Below are positions 11,613-23,740 of a DNA stretch of 64,000 nt, piece after piece (position 1 is the stretch's first letter; each line of letters opens with the position of its first letter). The notes under the pieces were generated by a model. That model searched no databases. It was not told where the DNA came from and was given only the letters and a program-made list of their open reading frames with translations. The DNA is from Acanthosoma haemorrhoidale (lineage: Eukaryota; Arthropoda; Insecta; Hemiptera; Acanthosomatidae). The translations under genes were made by a program, and so were the position numbers. Location of the stretch: the NCBI GenBank assembly GCA_930367205.1, contig OV884012.1, positions 56,255,239-56,319,238 of the forward strand, read 5' to 3'.

Positions 11613-13007
11613 TTTAGTTTACAATGCTTATCTAACAAAACAAAACAGTTAACCCATTTTCCCAAACTTGAGAATGATTTTGTTTGTTGAACATCCTGAT
11701 AAAAGTTATCAGTAAAATGATTTCATACGAAAAATGAGTATTTTAAGAGAAAATGTTTTAAAAAATGAGTCATTATTTTAAAAAATGACTGCTGTTCAAA
11801 TACTTTTTGGACTCATTATATTTTAATCATTCATAGCATAAGTTAAGAACTTTCATTTTAAATTCAACTGAAATTTTTATGACAATAAATGATACATCAA
11901 ATACAACAAATAAGATGATGTACTAGAAACAATAACATGCTAAGACATGACCAACTATGAAAGAAAAAGTATTATACTATATTTTGTGTTAAGAAAAAAA
12001 TGAAAACTAAATCAAAATATGTCAACCAGTGAAGTTTTATTAGATGTGGTATGTAATCACACAGGTGTGAATTTTTTTGAAAATTGCCATATTCTCAGGG
12101 CCACCAAAAGGTTGGTAAATGTGGACCCTATAGGAGAAAGACAGAACTGCTGCCAAGCAATCATGGACGCAGAAACAAGAAGGTATCCAGTCCTGAACCC
12201 TGCTCTAGTTTTTCCTTCACCAATAATTATCAACATCTTTCAACACTTATTTGAGAAGTAATTAAGTATAAGTTGTTTTTTATCATCCACTAAAGCTAAA
12301 CAATTTCGCAAAGACAAAAATCCAAAATAAATATGAATTTGTTAATTTTTCAATTCAGGTCAGACAAGCTCAGAATATATTTTATTAAAAAAAAAACTAC
12401 GAATGATAAATAACTGTTATATGTGGCTTTTATTAGCAGTTTTTGAGCTTCTTCGAGGGGTTATAGGTGTTTACTTATTTTTTGACAATAAAATAGTGAA
12501 AACATTTCTAGAGTAAAGTGCTTGTTCCTAGAAGCTATTATCCTGATTTCAATTACAAAAGAGAATCCTTCACCATAGAAAGATTCTTCTCAAAAAAAAC
12601 TTAAAAAATGAATTTATTACCTGATGCTTAGATCATTCAAATAAATATTAAAAACATTCTTCTGATGTTGAAGTATTGTAAGTCAGGAAACACAGCTTAC
12701 CTGAAAACAAAAATCAACATTAGTGACTGTTTTTCAAATAATTTATGCTTGAATATAAATTTAAATAACAATTAGCAAGCTCTATATTTCAAACCATCTT
12801 TGTTATTATTATGATTAAGGTTTTAATTTATAGATTTTTTAGTGTCCACAAATCAACAGGTATACATTAATAAAGAAGTTCCTTTATTGTAATTATTATA
12901 TCATTTATGATTTAATATAAACTATGTTTTAGAATGAAAATATGAAAACTATGAGACAATGTTAAGCAATTGTCCTGTAATGCATAAATAGTGATTAGGT
13001 GTTATAT
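11613..13007. other. Intergenic; right part of duplication unit A
   Basis: No gene recognised. 11995-12075 and 12340-13000 match unit B (23885-23965 and 24350-25200) at the nucleotide level. An 80-codon frame at 12019-12261 lies partly in a block that is not conserved in unit B, and it has no recognisable domain. Confidence 0.5.
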
Positions 13008-13042
13008 GTGCGTGTGTGTGTGTGTATATATATATAATATAA
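13008..13042. repeat. (GT)n(TA)n microsatellite
   Basis: A run of alternating GT then TA dinucleotides, at the point where similarity with unit B ends. Confidence 0.85.
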
Positions 13043-13777
13043 CATACATTACATGTATATTAATGGCTACTAAACTATGCATATCCTTTTGCAGTCTGGA
13101 CATATTTTTGGCTGGCTGTTAAGAAAGAGTGATTCAATTTAACAGAAATGTTTAATCAACTTTGACTGAATTCAAAAACCTAGTGAACATATAAAAAGTT
13201 ATCATGTTTATGTTTTATTAATTATGTTTCATACTTATGAAACTATTACTGTTTGTATGTGAAGATTTAACTAAATGTTGTTGGTATTGCTAATGGCATT
13301 TTATGAATGGATGTATTAAGTAGTAGACACAAATTTTATTTCTATAAACAGAAATAACGCAAAACAGGAGTTGTAAAAAAATCAAAACATAAATTCTTAC
13401 AACAAACATGAATAATATTGAGTGCATCCCCTAATACTCCAGCTATTTACGCTGTGTACGGGATGCCAATTATCCTAAAAATGCAAAGATTGATTTCTGC
13501 ACATATCAGCTACCTAAGGAAGTAAGGCAAAGTGGGGTCATCGAATGGCTCATTAATCCCCGCCATAAAAACAGATCATTGACGAATCCCAAGCGAAGGG
13601 ATATGAAGTGAGAGATATGCCAAGCTCTTTGTACATGGAAAAATATTTGAGCTAAATCAGATATAACACACTTTACCTATTACAGCACTCATAAAGATCA
13701 TGACACAAATACTTCAAATTAGACACTACCCAGTCGTACAATGTTTAGTTATATTTTCTGGTTTTATTCATTTACGG

Positions 13778-15155
13778 CAGGGGTACCCAACCCATGGCTA
13801 ATTTGCCAAGGATTATTTTTAAAGTTTGACTAATCCCCCTTCACTCACATTTTGATTATAGTTATATGTAATTATTAATGTTTTAATGATTTACAATCAG
13901 ATTTAACAGAATAACGGGTAAGGTGGCGCATAATATGTAGGCCCACCAACATGTGATTCGGTAAATTTATAACATTCGATAACAAAGAGAATCATGTGGC
14001 CCCACTTAGTGCCTAAAACATACAATTTAGAGACACTTCTCGAAGAATCATTTTGATATTGATTCCAAATATTTGGTTGGCTCATTCTGAGGGTAGCAGC
14101 AATTAATATTTGAAAAACTCTCTTCTCTACTGTCACAAAAAATGAAACCATTCGTAGATGGAGGAGAGCAAGTATCAAGCCCAGCTTAAAAATATTTGTA
14201 AAATAGACAGATGATCTGATCTTTTCTAAACTAGTGGACTAAACAGACCCGTCTCTAAATACGGTAATGCGACGGATTGATGAGATGGCATCCTCCTGGA
14301 TGAAGCCCACAGGTAATTTCTAAACTTTTGAGTTCTCCTCCCATAATCAGTAAAAACAAGGGCAGTATTGCACTATTGGGAAACGATCTGAAAATACCTC
14401 TTCTAAAATACCACTGCATCATTCACCAAGAAGCGCTTTGTTCCGAGGAGCTGGAATTATCTTATGTCTAAAACCAGTGGTTGACTATAACAACACAGTA
14501 AGGGATTGTGCTCTCAATCACAGGAGATTCTGGGAAATGTTCAAAAATACATTCAGGAACACGGAGAACTAGTTCTACAATGCATCTTCATTTGTTTCTC
14601 AAGAGGAAAATCTTTGGAGGAAAAGGAAAAACTAAGCAGTGATGTCTCAAGATATCTAAAAAAAATTAAGAACTTCCAAACTCCTCCTTGAAGACAATGG
14701 TTGGCTTTTGGACCTCGCTTTCTTCTGTGACATGACTGCACATCTAAACTTGTTGAACCGCGATTGAAAGGTAAATCAAACCATTTACTAACACTGAGTT
14801 CTCTTGTTGCATCAGTCGATGCAAAGCATACCCTATGTAACAGATTTTTCAGAAAATTGAGTCTAATTTACGTTGCATGCAAGAACACGATAGACAAACA
14901 GAAGTGCATTTTTGCTACTGTCATTTTTAGGTGCTATACCTCATGCTAAAATCCTTGGATATTAGGTTGTCAAGTATTATGAAATGATTGTATGAATTTT
15001 ATGAAATAAATAGGTACCTGCCTACCTTACATTGTTCTTGAATTGCCTATTCCTATTGTATTGAATATGCATAGAAAAAACAAGTTGTTCAAGCCCCACC
15101 TGAGTTGGTGCAACTAAGATTGTGACCATGACCAAAAAAATGTTGGCCATCCCTG
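13778..15155 (+). mobile_element. Decayed hAT-superfamily element
   Basis: The left end CAGGGGTACCCAAC and the right end GTTGGCCATCCCTG are imperfect inverted repeats of the CAGGGGT-CCAAC type known from hAT elements. The 1.38-kb interior holds a transposase remnant in the middle. It lies between duplication units A and B. An 8-bp target duplication is not clear: the flanks ATTTACGG and CTGTAATG do not match directly. Confidence 0.65.
14430..14900 (+). pseudogene. hAT transposase remnant, GTF2IRD2/ZBED-like
   Basis: Translation in shifting frames gives NHRRFWEMFKN, then a region that aligns with the YHTxVRWLSRG block of the family, then DNGWLLDLAFFCDMTAHLNL followed by LNRDLKGK-type sequence. 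The last stretch is characteristic of hAT-derived proteins such as GTF2IRD2 and EPM2AIP1-like transposases. Several stops and frameshifts interrupt it, so it is inactive. Confidence 0.6.
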
Positions 15156-16389
15156 CTGTAATGCAATGCTTACCAGTGATAGAAGATTTGTGTTTTTTCA
15201 TACAGTTGTTATTTTATGAATCATCACGTTTTAACTAAATAAATGGCACATAGTTATTTGTTATACACTTGATAATTGGGAAATCAAGTGGAACTCATCA
15301 TAAAATGCATGCTTTTAAGCTAAGACAGTGAAAAAAGTATGGAACACAATGTTCAAGACTGTATTTATTGTCCACTTATCGCCTAACCTAAATTACCAAT
15401 AATTAATCAATTTTCATCTTTAATGGCATATATCTGGAGAACAGTTATTCCTAATTCCTAGAGAAAATTAAAAATATTCTAAATTGAAGAGACTTAAAAA
15501 TATTCTAAATTGAAGAAAATTAAAAATATTCTAAATTGAAGAAATTTAACAAGCTTCCTAAACCTGATAATAAGTGTTTAGCGAATTATCCATCGGTTAG
15601 GAAACAACCGATTAAACCAATCCATCAAAAGTAGGAAAATTGCATGCTTGACAACCCAAAAGGGATAAAGTGGAGGCAGGCTCACAAGAGCCAACCAGAT
15701 ACCCTCTCTCATCCCAGTGTAAGCGTGCTTCCATCAACAAGCACCAGGTAAGGACCAAAGTACTATCATAAATACTTTTAGAGCTAGATGATTTGTATAT
15801 GGAACAGTTTCCATTTTTAAACAGAAAATTAACTTTTCAGAGCTACTTGTTTACATTAATAAAGTATAACATTTGATAAAGTATACTTCAAAATAAAAAA
15901 AAATTAACATAATGGAAGAAGGAACAGATGCCAGAGTTCAGGCGAATCAGTTTCTCACAGCTGTTCTGTAGTTTGACCAAAAATACCTCATTTGAACAAT
16001 CTCAGTCATTCAAAATTTCCTTTTCAAAAAACAAAAATAGTAAACAGGTAAAATATTGACATAAAAATCTACTTGTTGGCTATCAATAGAATTTAATTTA
16101 TTTAATACCATTGAAATGAATGGTTACTGTACTTAATTAATCCTTAACATTGAGTAACAAAATCGCAAATAGCTAATGAGCTGGGAGCTAAGATTTAAAA
16201 AATTCTCAACTTTTTTTTAGGTTTGATTTCTTTTTTTCAATACTCCTTGTTCTTCTACCTTGGTTTTAACAGAAAATGAATCTTTGTGACTACAGTCCAT
16301 CAAAGGTACAACATATTATACAACCATTACTAAGTAGGAAAAAAAAATCTTCAATTCGGATACCTTAAACAGTAAGGTAGAAAAATTTT
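15156..16389. other. No gene; spacer between the duplication units
   Basis: AT-rich sequence with a three-copy 26-bp tandem repeat at 15469-15546. Nothing else recognised. Confidence 0.5.
15469..15546. repeat. 26-bp tandem repeat, 3 copies
   Basis: The unit begins TAAAAATATTCTAAATTGAA. Three adjacent copies differ only in the last few bases. Confidence 0.9.
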
Positions 16390-18299
16390 TAATTTTAATA
16401 ATGGCGAAATTAACTACTCCAAAAAGCTTGCTGTTTTTGCTAAATTAAAAAAAAATAAACTCGTCAGGGAAGAGTTCAAAGTAAATCTCCTGGAGTCTTT
16501 GAGGAATTAGTCCGGGAGCTCTAGCAATATTATAATTATAACATGAGAACCACAAGGTTTAACCAGCGGATATGAAAGATCTCATCATTTAGTTTGAAGA
16601 AAGAATTTGTTCGGCAGTATCTCAGGGTGACTTCAGCCTGTACAATGTTTCATTTTTTTTTTTTTTTTAATAGGCTAAAATTATAACATAAGCGCCAAGC
16701 TTGTGAAATAGTTCATTTCAGTCTTTATACTACCCTGAAGAAATTTGCTTACAATCTGACAAAATATCTTGGTGAGTAGGACTAACCAGACAAATTTAAA
16801 ATTCAAAAAGTTTGAAAAAAATTACGTCACATGCAGGACGAGAAATTTTTACATATAAATGTTGTACTGATAGAGATGATTCAGGAAATACCTTGGCAGG
16901 CAAACATTTTTGATTATTTACCCCTTCCAGATAGAAAAACTTTTTTGGCCAGAATATCGGCATAAGCGAGGCGTAGGATTGAGAAATGGCTTATATCAAT
17001 CTAGGGACTTCCCTGAAGTCAATAAAATTGTGAACAAATATCTTGGTGGGTGAGCTAAATTTGAAATGTTTTGTAGAAATTATCTCATTTGTTACGTAAT
17101 TGTAAATATCATTACAATATTGTCGGCTCAATTTAGTAATGAAGATCTTAAATTTATTATTATAACTGATAATATGCACTTCCTTTGGATTCAAAATAAA
17201 ATTTATGAGCATTTATCATAATACTTTTTTATATTTTCTGCTTTATACCTCATGCTTTCCTAATGTTATTGGAAGCAGAATAAACATAAAATTTTATTTT
17301 TGTTTTCAAGAATCACATCATCATAATAATACATCAAATTATAATATATTTGTTACTTTTTTCTCAGTATGCCACCTGCTGGAGTAACAAATCCACCATT
17401 TCCCTCTGAAACTACGGAATTGAAACCTCAGTCGGAAATCAAACAATACAAGAACAAAATAATAAAGAAAATGTATCACTGTTATTGGCGGTTCATAGTA
17501 GAGGACTTAATATAGCATATATATTGCTATATGCAGCAAAATCGAAAAATGCACTTTGAAGTAAGCAGCTTCTGATGAGTGATCTTTAAAATATGTTGAC
17601 AAATAAAAGTAAAACAAATATGCATTAGCATTGGCTGATTCATGGCCATTCACCCTCACCTAAGACACATGAAGCATCTGCTACTTCATGATTCAATTGA
17701 ATACGAGGTAAATGTAAATTACAAGATTTTTTTAAAATAAATTACTTAGTAAAAAGACTTTTCACCATTCCTTGCTGTCATCTTTAGGTATTAAAAAACA
17801 TATTGTAAATCGGAGGGTATTAAAAATGAATACACCTAACATAACTTCATAACCCTGAATAAGGACCAAATTTAATTACAATTTAGCACGGGACATAGAG
17901 AGTAGAGTGTGAGGATGCAAAGACATCAGCCTTAGTTTTTGGGGGTAATTTTTTATTTTTATATTTTTTTTACAAATTTAATTGGAATTATACCAGACAT
18001 ATTTAGAAGTCATAAGATTAATTTTACATTCATGTTAATAAACCTTTACCAATTATATATTTATTGTTCACATTAATTTATTATATTGAATTTATATGTA
18101 TTTTGTTATTCGCATGTTCGTATTAGGAATTAACCAAAATTCTAGTTTTATCATTTTGATTGTTGTTAAAAAAAAACAGATGAGTAGGAGGTCAAGTGGT
18201 TCTATTTAATGGAATTAATCCACAACAAACAATATATAATTGATTTTTTAAAGCTAGGTTATCAACTCACAAGTTTTGTTTTTCTGAATAAACAAAATT

Positions 18300-18430
18300 T
18301 GCCACTTCTTTCTTAAAAATAGCAACTTTTTTTCCTCACAAGTTTGAGTGAACCCCAGCCAAACCCATTCTAATAACCAGAAACAAAAACTTTAAAAGGG
18401 AACAGGGGAATGAACCTGAGGCTCCATAGG
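18300..18430 (-). repeat. SINE copy, unit B counterpart of 5410-5585
   Basis: It shares the body with the unit A copy: CCAGCCAAACCCATTCTAAT, AAAAATAGCAAC and the B-box-side sequence GAATGAACCTGAGG (given as + strand). Same position relative to pseudo-exon 2. Confidence 0.5.
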
Positions 18431-18775
18431 TTAATGATAAATTAACTACAATAAAACTAATGACTTTGATGATAATTTAGATCATTGGAATTTGATGGCA
18501 ATTCGGAATTTTATAGCATTTGTGCAGTATGAACTATGTAGTGGCAGGAGTACACAGGTTATGGTCCCACTTTGTGAAGTCACCGTTAGAACTTTTCCTA
18601 GTTGTTCGTGCCACCATTGCAGCCCAGGTATGTGAAAATAAAAAACTAGCTAGTCTGCCAAGTTGCATGGACATTTTATAGCGGGAATTCATTGTTAGTC
18701 ATGGGTGGAAGTTTTTTTGGGAAATCACTAAGGTTGATGGAAGAGAGGGTGTAAGATATTCATAAAATTTATTAA

Positions 18776-19585
18776 TGAACAAGGTTTCGACACATAATGT
18801 ATGGTATCTTGTGCAATTCAAAGTGTCATAACAGTTTAAGTTGTGGCAATAAATAAGATTGCATAATGTTAATCACCTAATTTATAAGTCAGTTAATTAT
18901 TGGTATCATTTGTTTTTCTGATTTAAAATGTACTGTTTATTTTATAATCAACTGATTATTTACATGTGCTGTTACTTAAGTTGTTTCCTATTTTGACATA
19001 TATCATACATTAAAAAGTTGTATTTTTGTCTTAACGTAATACAAATATTTTTATTCAAAATTCACCATCAATGCATGCTGAATGTTAAAATTTGCCATTG
19101 TAAGTGTGAAATAATGATATTTAGAAAATATTTTGTACATATACCAAGTGACTTGGTGAATGTCTACATTCACTGGAGAGTATTAATATTTTTTAATTTC
19201 TTTCTTCCACAGTATCAAATATGTGCACAACCTTTCAAGCATTTAGCTTTGTAAAAACAATGTGAATAGTTGGCAGAAGTATTAGTTTAACACAGTTTTT
19301 TCTTTCTATTAATGCGTTTGTTTGTAGTTGAATTTAGAAAAGGAAATTTTTGTTATTAAAAATACGTGATGCTGTCTCTCCAAGTTTTAAGACCAGCTTA
19401 AATTATTCTCTATAACATGACAGGCAATAATAGGAAGCAGTCTTTGTGAACATCAGCAGTCTTTTTTATTGCTATTCCATACATCCCCAATGCATATTTA
19501 TATATAAAATCATAATCACTCTCCAGTCATAACTAATAGTTTGCAATATTCCATTTTACCTTACATTATCAAGAAACTTTTGAAG
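18776..19585. other. No gene recognised (unit B intron 2 region)
   Basis: AT-rich. Similarity with the intact copy stops near 18775. A 78-codon frame at 19018-19254 has no features and is probably chance. Confidence 0.4.
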
Positions 19586-19589
19586 TTTT

Positions 19590-20690
19590 TCTGCGGGCTC
19601 TTATTGTGCATAATTGCTCAAGAACGGATATAGCGTTCAACAATACGTGCAAATGATAAAATTGTTTTATCAATATGGGTGTTCTGTTCGGGCATCGTTT
19701 CGCGCACTTGGCCCATTTTAGGGTTGCCATAACCATCTTGCCAAGAGGACTATTCACAGTGTGGTGGATAAATTTGAGTCCGCTGGTTCAGCGGACAATT
19801 AATTAACACCCGTATGTCGACAAAACGCAAAATCTGCTGAAAAAATCCGAGGCAGTAAATTTCGCGCAGCTCACAAGAACTCACAAGGCCAGCACCCGTA
19901 CAAAATTCAACTGACCCAGGAGCTGAAGATAAATGACCATAGACAACGACGTGTTTTCCCTGAATGGGCCCTGGAGCAGTTGGAAACTGACCCTAATTTT
20001 CATCGAAAAATCATCTTCAGCAGTGAGGCCCATTTCTGGATGAATGGGTACGTCAACAAACAAAATTGTCGAATTTGGGACAATAGTAATCCACATGAGA
20101 TCCAAGAGCGTCCAATGCATCCCAAAAAAGTCACTGTTTGGTGTGGATTTTGGGCTGGCGGTGTTATCGGTCCATATTTCTTTAAGAACAATGTTGGCCA
20201 GGCCATCACCATCAACGGCGAGCTCTATAGGTCGGTGATTACCAACTTCTTTTGGCCTGAATTGGATGATATGGACACCACCGACATGTGGTTTCAACAG
20301 GACGGCGCTACGTGCCACACAGCTCATGTCACATTGGACATTTTGCACGAGCGATTTGAGGGCATGGTCATCTCACGTGGAGGTGATATGAACTGGCCAC
20401 CGAGATCATGCGATTTGACCCCGTTAGACTTTTTCTTGTCAAGTCGCAGATCTATGCAAATAAGCCACAAATCACAGCCGTCCTCAAACCCAACATAACC
20501 CATGCCATCGGTCAAGTTCAGCCTGATTTATGCGCCAGAATCATGGAAAATTGGACATTTCGGATGCGCGGCACCCAGCAAAGCCGTGACGGACAATTGC
20601 ATGATGTTATTTTCCATACATAATGGCATCAATAGGCCTTTCAAACGAATAAAATTTTTTGATGATATCTCACACACACTTTGTTTTATT
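19590..20690 (+). pseudogene. DD41D Tc1/mariner-superfamily transposase, inactive
   Basis: The longest open stretch (about 19881-20456) reads LHPYKIQLTQEL-like sequence, then SSEAHFWMNGYVNKQNCRIW, VTVWCGFWAGGVIGPYFF, WFQQDGATCHTA and WPPRSCDLTPLDFF. Between the Asp of QQDGATCH and that of TPLDFF I count 41 residues, which marks the DD41D (rosa-like) group, not DD34D mariner. The first catalytic block is SSEAHF, where SDEAHF is usual, so that Asp is Ser. Upstream the frame has stops (a SVRASFRALG block is readable at about 19690), and a frameshift near 20434 separates the C-terminal part (about 20440-20625). Terminal repeats were not found. Confidence 0.75.
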
Positions 20691-21094
20691 TAAATTTAAA
20701 GATAGGAAGTGCTTAATGAAAGACCCTAGACAAAGCACACTTTTTTATGACCACCAAGATTAATTTTAAATTTTTTATCCATACAACATACTGAGCATGA
20801 AACCATCCTTAACCTTTCTACTTCCTCAGTAAAACAGTAGGGTATTATGAGCGACAAATCCTCAGAATCTTTTTCAATTATCTCAACATAATTTGTCTCT
20901 CCTTTCATCGGTACATTGCTCTCCTCTCACTACTCAGTGCCAGAGACAGTGGACCTCTGGACAGGTGATTGGGATTGCTGCTGCATCATCAGTCACTCTA
21001 ATCCCTTAGTGATATTTTAGTATAGTTAACAAAATTATTTATAAGATGTTGCTGGAATGATAAAAAAAACAAAAACAAACAGTTTATTACTGAA

Positions 21095-21445
21095 AAAAAC
21101 ATACAAGGTGCAATACCATATAAGGAGGTAGTGATTCCCTAAGTCGTAGGTTAAGCTGGTAGGTGATGATGAAATTCGGGTTTTTTAACCCATTTCGTTT
21201 TTCTTTTTTAACCAAATTCCTTACTGCTTTATTCAAGCAGCTACAAAAAATAGCTCCAGGTGTCAATGACCGTTGTGATTGAGATTGAAAAAAATATATA
21301 TAAAAAGATACCTGTCAACCCCAACCAGACCCATCCCAAGAAGAAAACAATTGTTGGGTGAGACGAGGATTCTGATATACTGAGGGACCCCTATATTTGG
21401 AGTTATGAGAAAGCATGCTAACTAGAAAGGGATGGACTTATCTCT
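21095..21445 (-). repeat. SINE copy, unit B counterpart of 8835-9090
   Basis: The minus strand has GTCCATCCCTTTCTAGTTAGC at the A-box end and the same body (CCAACCAGACCCATCCCAAG on the + strand). It sits just after the broken exon 3, as in unit A. About 60 bp of AT-rich sequence is added in the middle. Confidence 0.55.
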
Positions 21446-21845
21446 CAAACATACATCAATATTAACCCACTTACAAATCAGAATAATTATTATAATTTAT
21501 GCTTCTTTTAACCCAAATAATTTTAATATTTATAAAATTAATCTGATCTATACTTATTAATTTACGCTTCCAACATTTTACATATATAAACCTAATAAAT
21601 ATACCAAAACGTTATAAGTTTGATTTTTTTCCAAAGGAGAGGTTTACTTAAGTTAAATTCATACCTGGTCCTGATAATTCCTCATATAGCCAACATTCAC
21701 TATTCCCCTTTTTCTGTACAGAACATAAAGGCATTAAAGTCAAAAAAACTAAAGGGATTTAAAGTGTGTGAAAGTCAATTTTTCAAAAAGCTTTAAGTCT
21801 TTCCAAATATATTTATATATGATGTTATAATATATAACATGATAA
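21446..21845. other. No gene recognised
   Basis: AT-rich spacer after the unit B SINE. I see nothing in it. Confidence 0.5.
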
Positions 21846-21849
21846 TAAA

Positions 21850-23020
21850 TCAACAGTTGATGTTTTGCCCATTCAGGCATCCTCAGGACTAAGATTCAAA
21901 AAAATTACATGAAAAACAACATTTATATATATAATTTTGTGTGTGCAATAATAAATAATAAAATTGGTAACATTCCAGGGAATGATAGTATCTTTAAATT
22001 CATTATACTATTCATTAATTGTTCTACAGGAAATTAGTAACTGTTCAACGAAAATGAATGAAAATTTTAAAATAGTCAATCAAAATTAAATTAAGAGGTA
22101 ACCCTGTTAAATGTCAAAATCATTTGCAAACCAATGAATGATATATTAAAAACATGGAATAATTTTTGTACACCTCATAGGAAAACAAGCATTACTCTGT
22201 TAGGAGAGGTTGTAGAACAAAAATCTTTATTCTGGGGCAATATCCCCTATGAATAATAATAGCGCATGAATAAATAAACACGACTATTTCCAATAAGAAT
22301 GAAACAATACGTCACATAGGAGGAGAAAATAAAATAAGAATAAAACTAAACAGTACGCCTCAAATTACAAAATGTCATTCTAGAATTTTTTTAAATACAA
22401 AATAAGAAAACCCTATAATACAACATTAAATTAAAAGAAAAAAAAAGAAGGAAATACAGTAGTAATAAAATTAAGTACATAAATACATTACTAGTGGTTA
22501 CTATTCATTTTTGCAAGGTTGCAGCTAAAAGTTTATCGATAGTACAGTTAAATAGTAATTGAATGCAGTTAAAAAATAATAAAATAATATGATAAAAATA
22601 GTAAAAAAGAATACAAATACCATAGGTTAGCAAGCCTCTGTCTGAATGGAAAGGATATGTTAGAATAGGAAGGTTTTAAAAGTACGTAAGGATGAACACA
22701 ACAGATGTAGGAGAGGAGGATTCTAGCTAGTTTTAACTCAACGACTGGCTTTGTCCAGGAGGTTTCTTAGCATATGTGTGTTTGCTATTTCTTCCTTTTT
22801 ATTTATATTATCCAACATTAGGGAATCTAATTTTATTTCAATATTTTTCAGGATGTTAATTAATCTTTTGTCATTTGTATTGTGTAGCTATACAACTTTA
22901 CATGGTGTCTCATGGTGCTCTCCTTCCCATGTAGGTGTTGGTAGAATTGGCTTGTTTTTTGTTTTAGGTTTTATTCTCGTTATCATGCCTAAATCATATC
23001 CGTTGGCTATTGCTACATAG
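21850..23020 (-). pseudogene. Possible Penelope-like element remnant
   Basis: Minus-strand translation of 22740-23015 gives AIANGYDLGMITRI, then TPTWEGEHHETPCKVV, a stop, and NDKRLINILKNIEIKLDSL, which loosely resembles the region after the reverse transcriptase in Penelope-like elements. Downstream on the same strand (21855-21890) is CTGAGGA-TGCC-TGAAT-GGGC-AAAAC, which looks like an eroded hammerhead core of the kind carried by such elements. Between them nothing is readable. This is a weak call; another retroelement is possible. Confidence 0.25.
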
Positions 23021-23512
23021 TGTATATGTCTCATTTATTTATCATAATTATTCTGATCATCCTATTATAATCTAGTGTAATCTGGTGTTAACCAATCTAT
23101 TGATGAGGAAATGGAACATGGCCATCTTGTGACTGTGATGGTGCGACGAATCCTTATGTATGGGCATAAATTATTACTTTATAAGGTTTTAGGTCCAGAA
23201 ATTATTATGTAATGCGTATTCAAAGTATTGTATTCAGTTAGTTGCAAATTTCTATAAAGGCTGTTGCATAGTTAGTTCAATCAAAAATTGAATTGCGTAG
23301 TTACTTTGTTCAACTGTGAAAAAAGTTCAAAAAAAAAATTTAGATTGGAAGTAGAATTTTAGTGTAAAAAAAGGTAACAAAAACTAAAATTATTGGTAAG
23401 TAGCTCATGTTTTATTTTGATAGTTTTACTTCTTTACTAACCCAGATTATTCTTTACCCAGAAAAATGTTGAAACAATCAAGACAGTACAAGTTCTTAGA
23501 AGATATCAGGTG
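23021..23512. other. No gene recognised
   Basis: AT-rich sequence between two transposon remnants. I see nothing in it. Confidence 0.5.
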
Positions 23513-23740
23513 AAGAGTTTTCAGAAATTGATGAAGATGAATTTTCTGAAAATGAAGATATACTAGTTGGAAACGATAATGAGTTTGAATGCACAGATAA
23601 TGATGATGAAGAGGAAAATATTTTGAATGTCATGTACGAAAAAGAATAAGATTACTCTCAAGTTCTGAAGAAGAGATAGAAAAGTTCCACAATTATTATA
23701 TTGTACCCAAAAAGTGTTTTTTAATGCCAGATATTATTAT
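23513..23740 (+). pseudogene. Acidic N-terminal fragment, possibly of a piggyBac-type transposase
   Basis: One frame reads GEEFSEIDEDEFSENEDI and then an acidic stretch NDNEFECTDNDDEEENI up to a stop at 23649. The overlapping next frame continues RKRIRLLSSSEEEIEKF. A highly acidic start followed by RKRIR-LLSSS resembles piggyBac-type transposase N-termini. No catalytic domain follows and no TTAA-flanked ends were seen, so the family is an inference. Confidence 0.3.

Larger units (their letters stand above)
91..13010. repeat. Segmental duplication, unit A (intact desaturase copy)
   Basis: This unit and 16390-25215 share collinear blocks of recognisable sequence: 91-190 with 16400-16505, 4325-4720 with 17110-17570, 5300-5980 with 18170-18775, 8735-9075 with 20990-21440, 11995-12075 with 23885-23965, 12340-12800 with 24350-24790, and 12905-13000 with 24860-25200. 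The blocks cover exons, introns and non-coding flanks, so this is a DNA-level duplication and not a retrocopy. Order and orientation are the same in both units. The left edge may lie before the window. Boundaries are by eye, and stretches between the blocks are either too diverged to align or hold copy-specific insertions. Confidence 0.8.
17368..21025 (+). pseudogene. Desaturase pseudogene (exons 1, 2 and the tail of 3)
   Basis: Exon 1 (17368-17560) keeps its acceptor, ATG and donor. It has lost one base after AATAAAGAAA, and its last Trp codon is now TGA. Exon 2 (18517-18627) keeps both splice sites but has an 11-bp deletion before the first His box and a 9-bp deletion just after HRLWSH. Of exon 3 only about 32 bp remain (20994-21025), and its donor GT is now TT. 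No sequence matching exons 4 and 5, with NSAAH and HNYHH, was found before 25215. It cannot make an enzyme. Introns still align with the intact gene, so it arose by DNA duplication. Confidence 0.88.

Noticed and set aside
22751..23020. 89-codon + strand frame rich in Phe, Leu and Ser that looks like a membrane protein
   Set aside because: It is the antisense of the possible Penelope remnant and is low in complexity.
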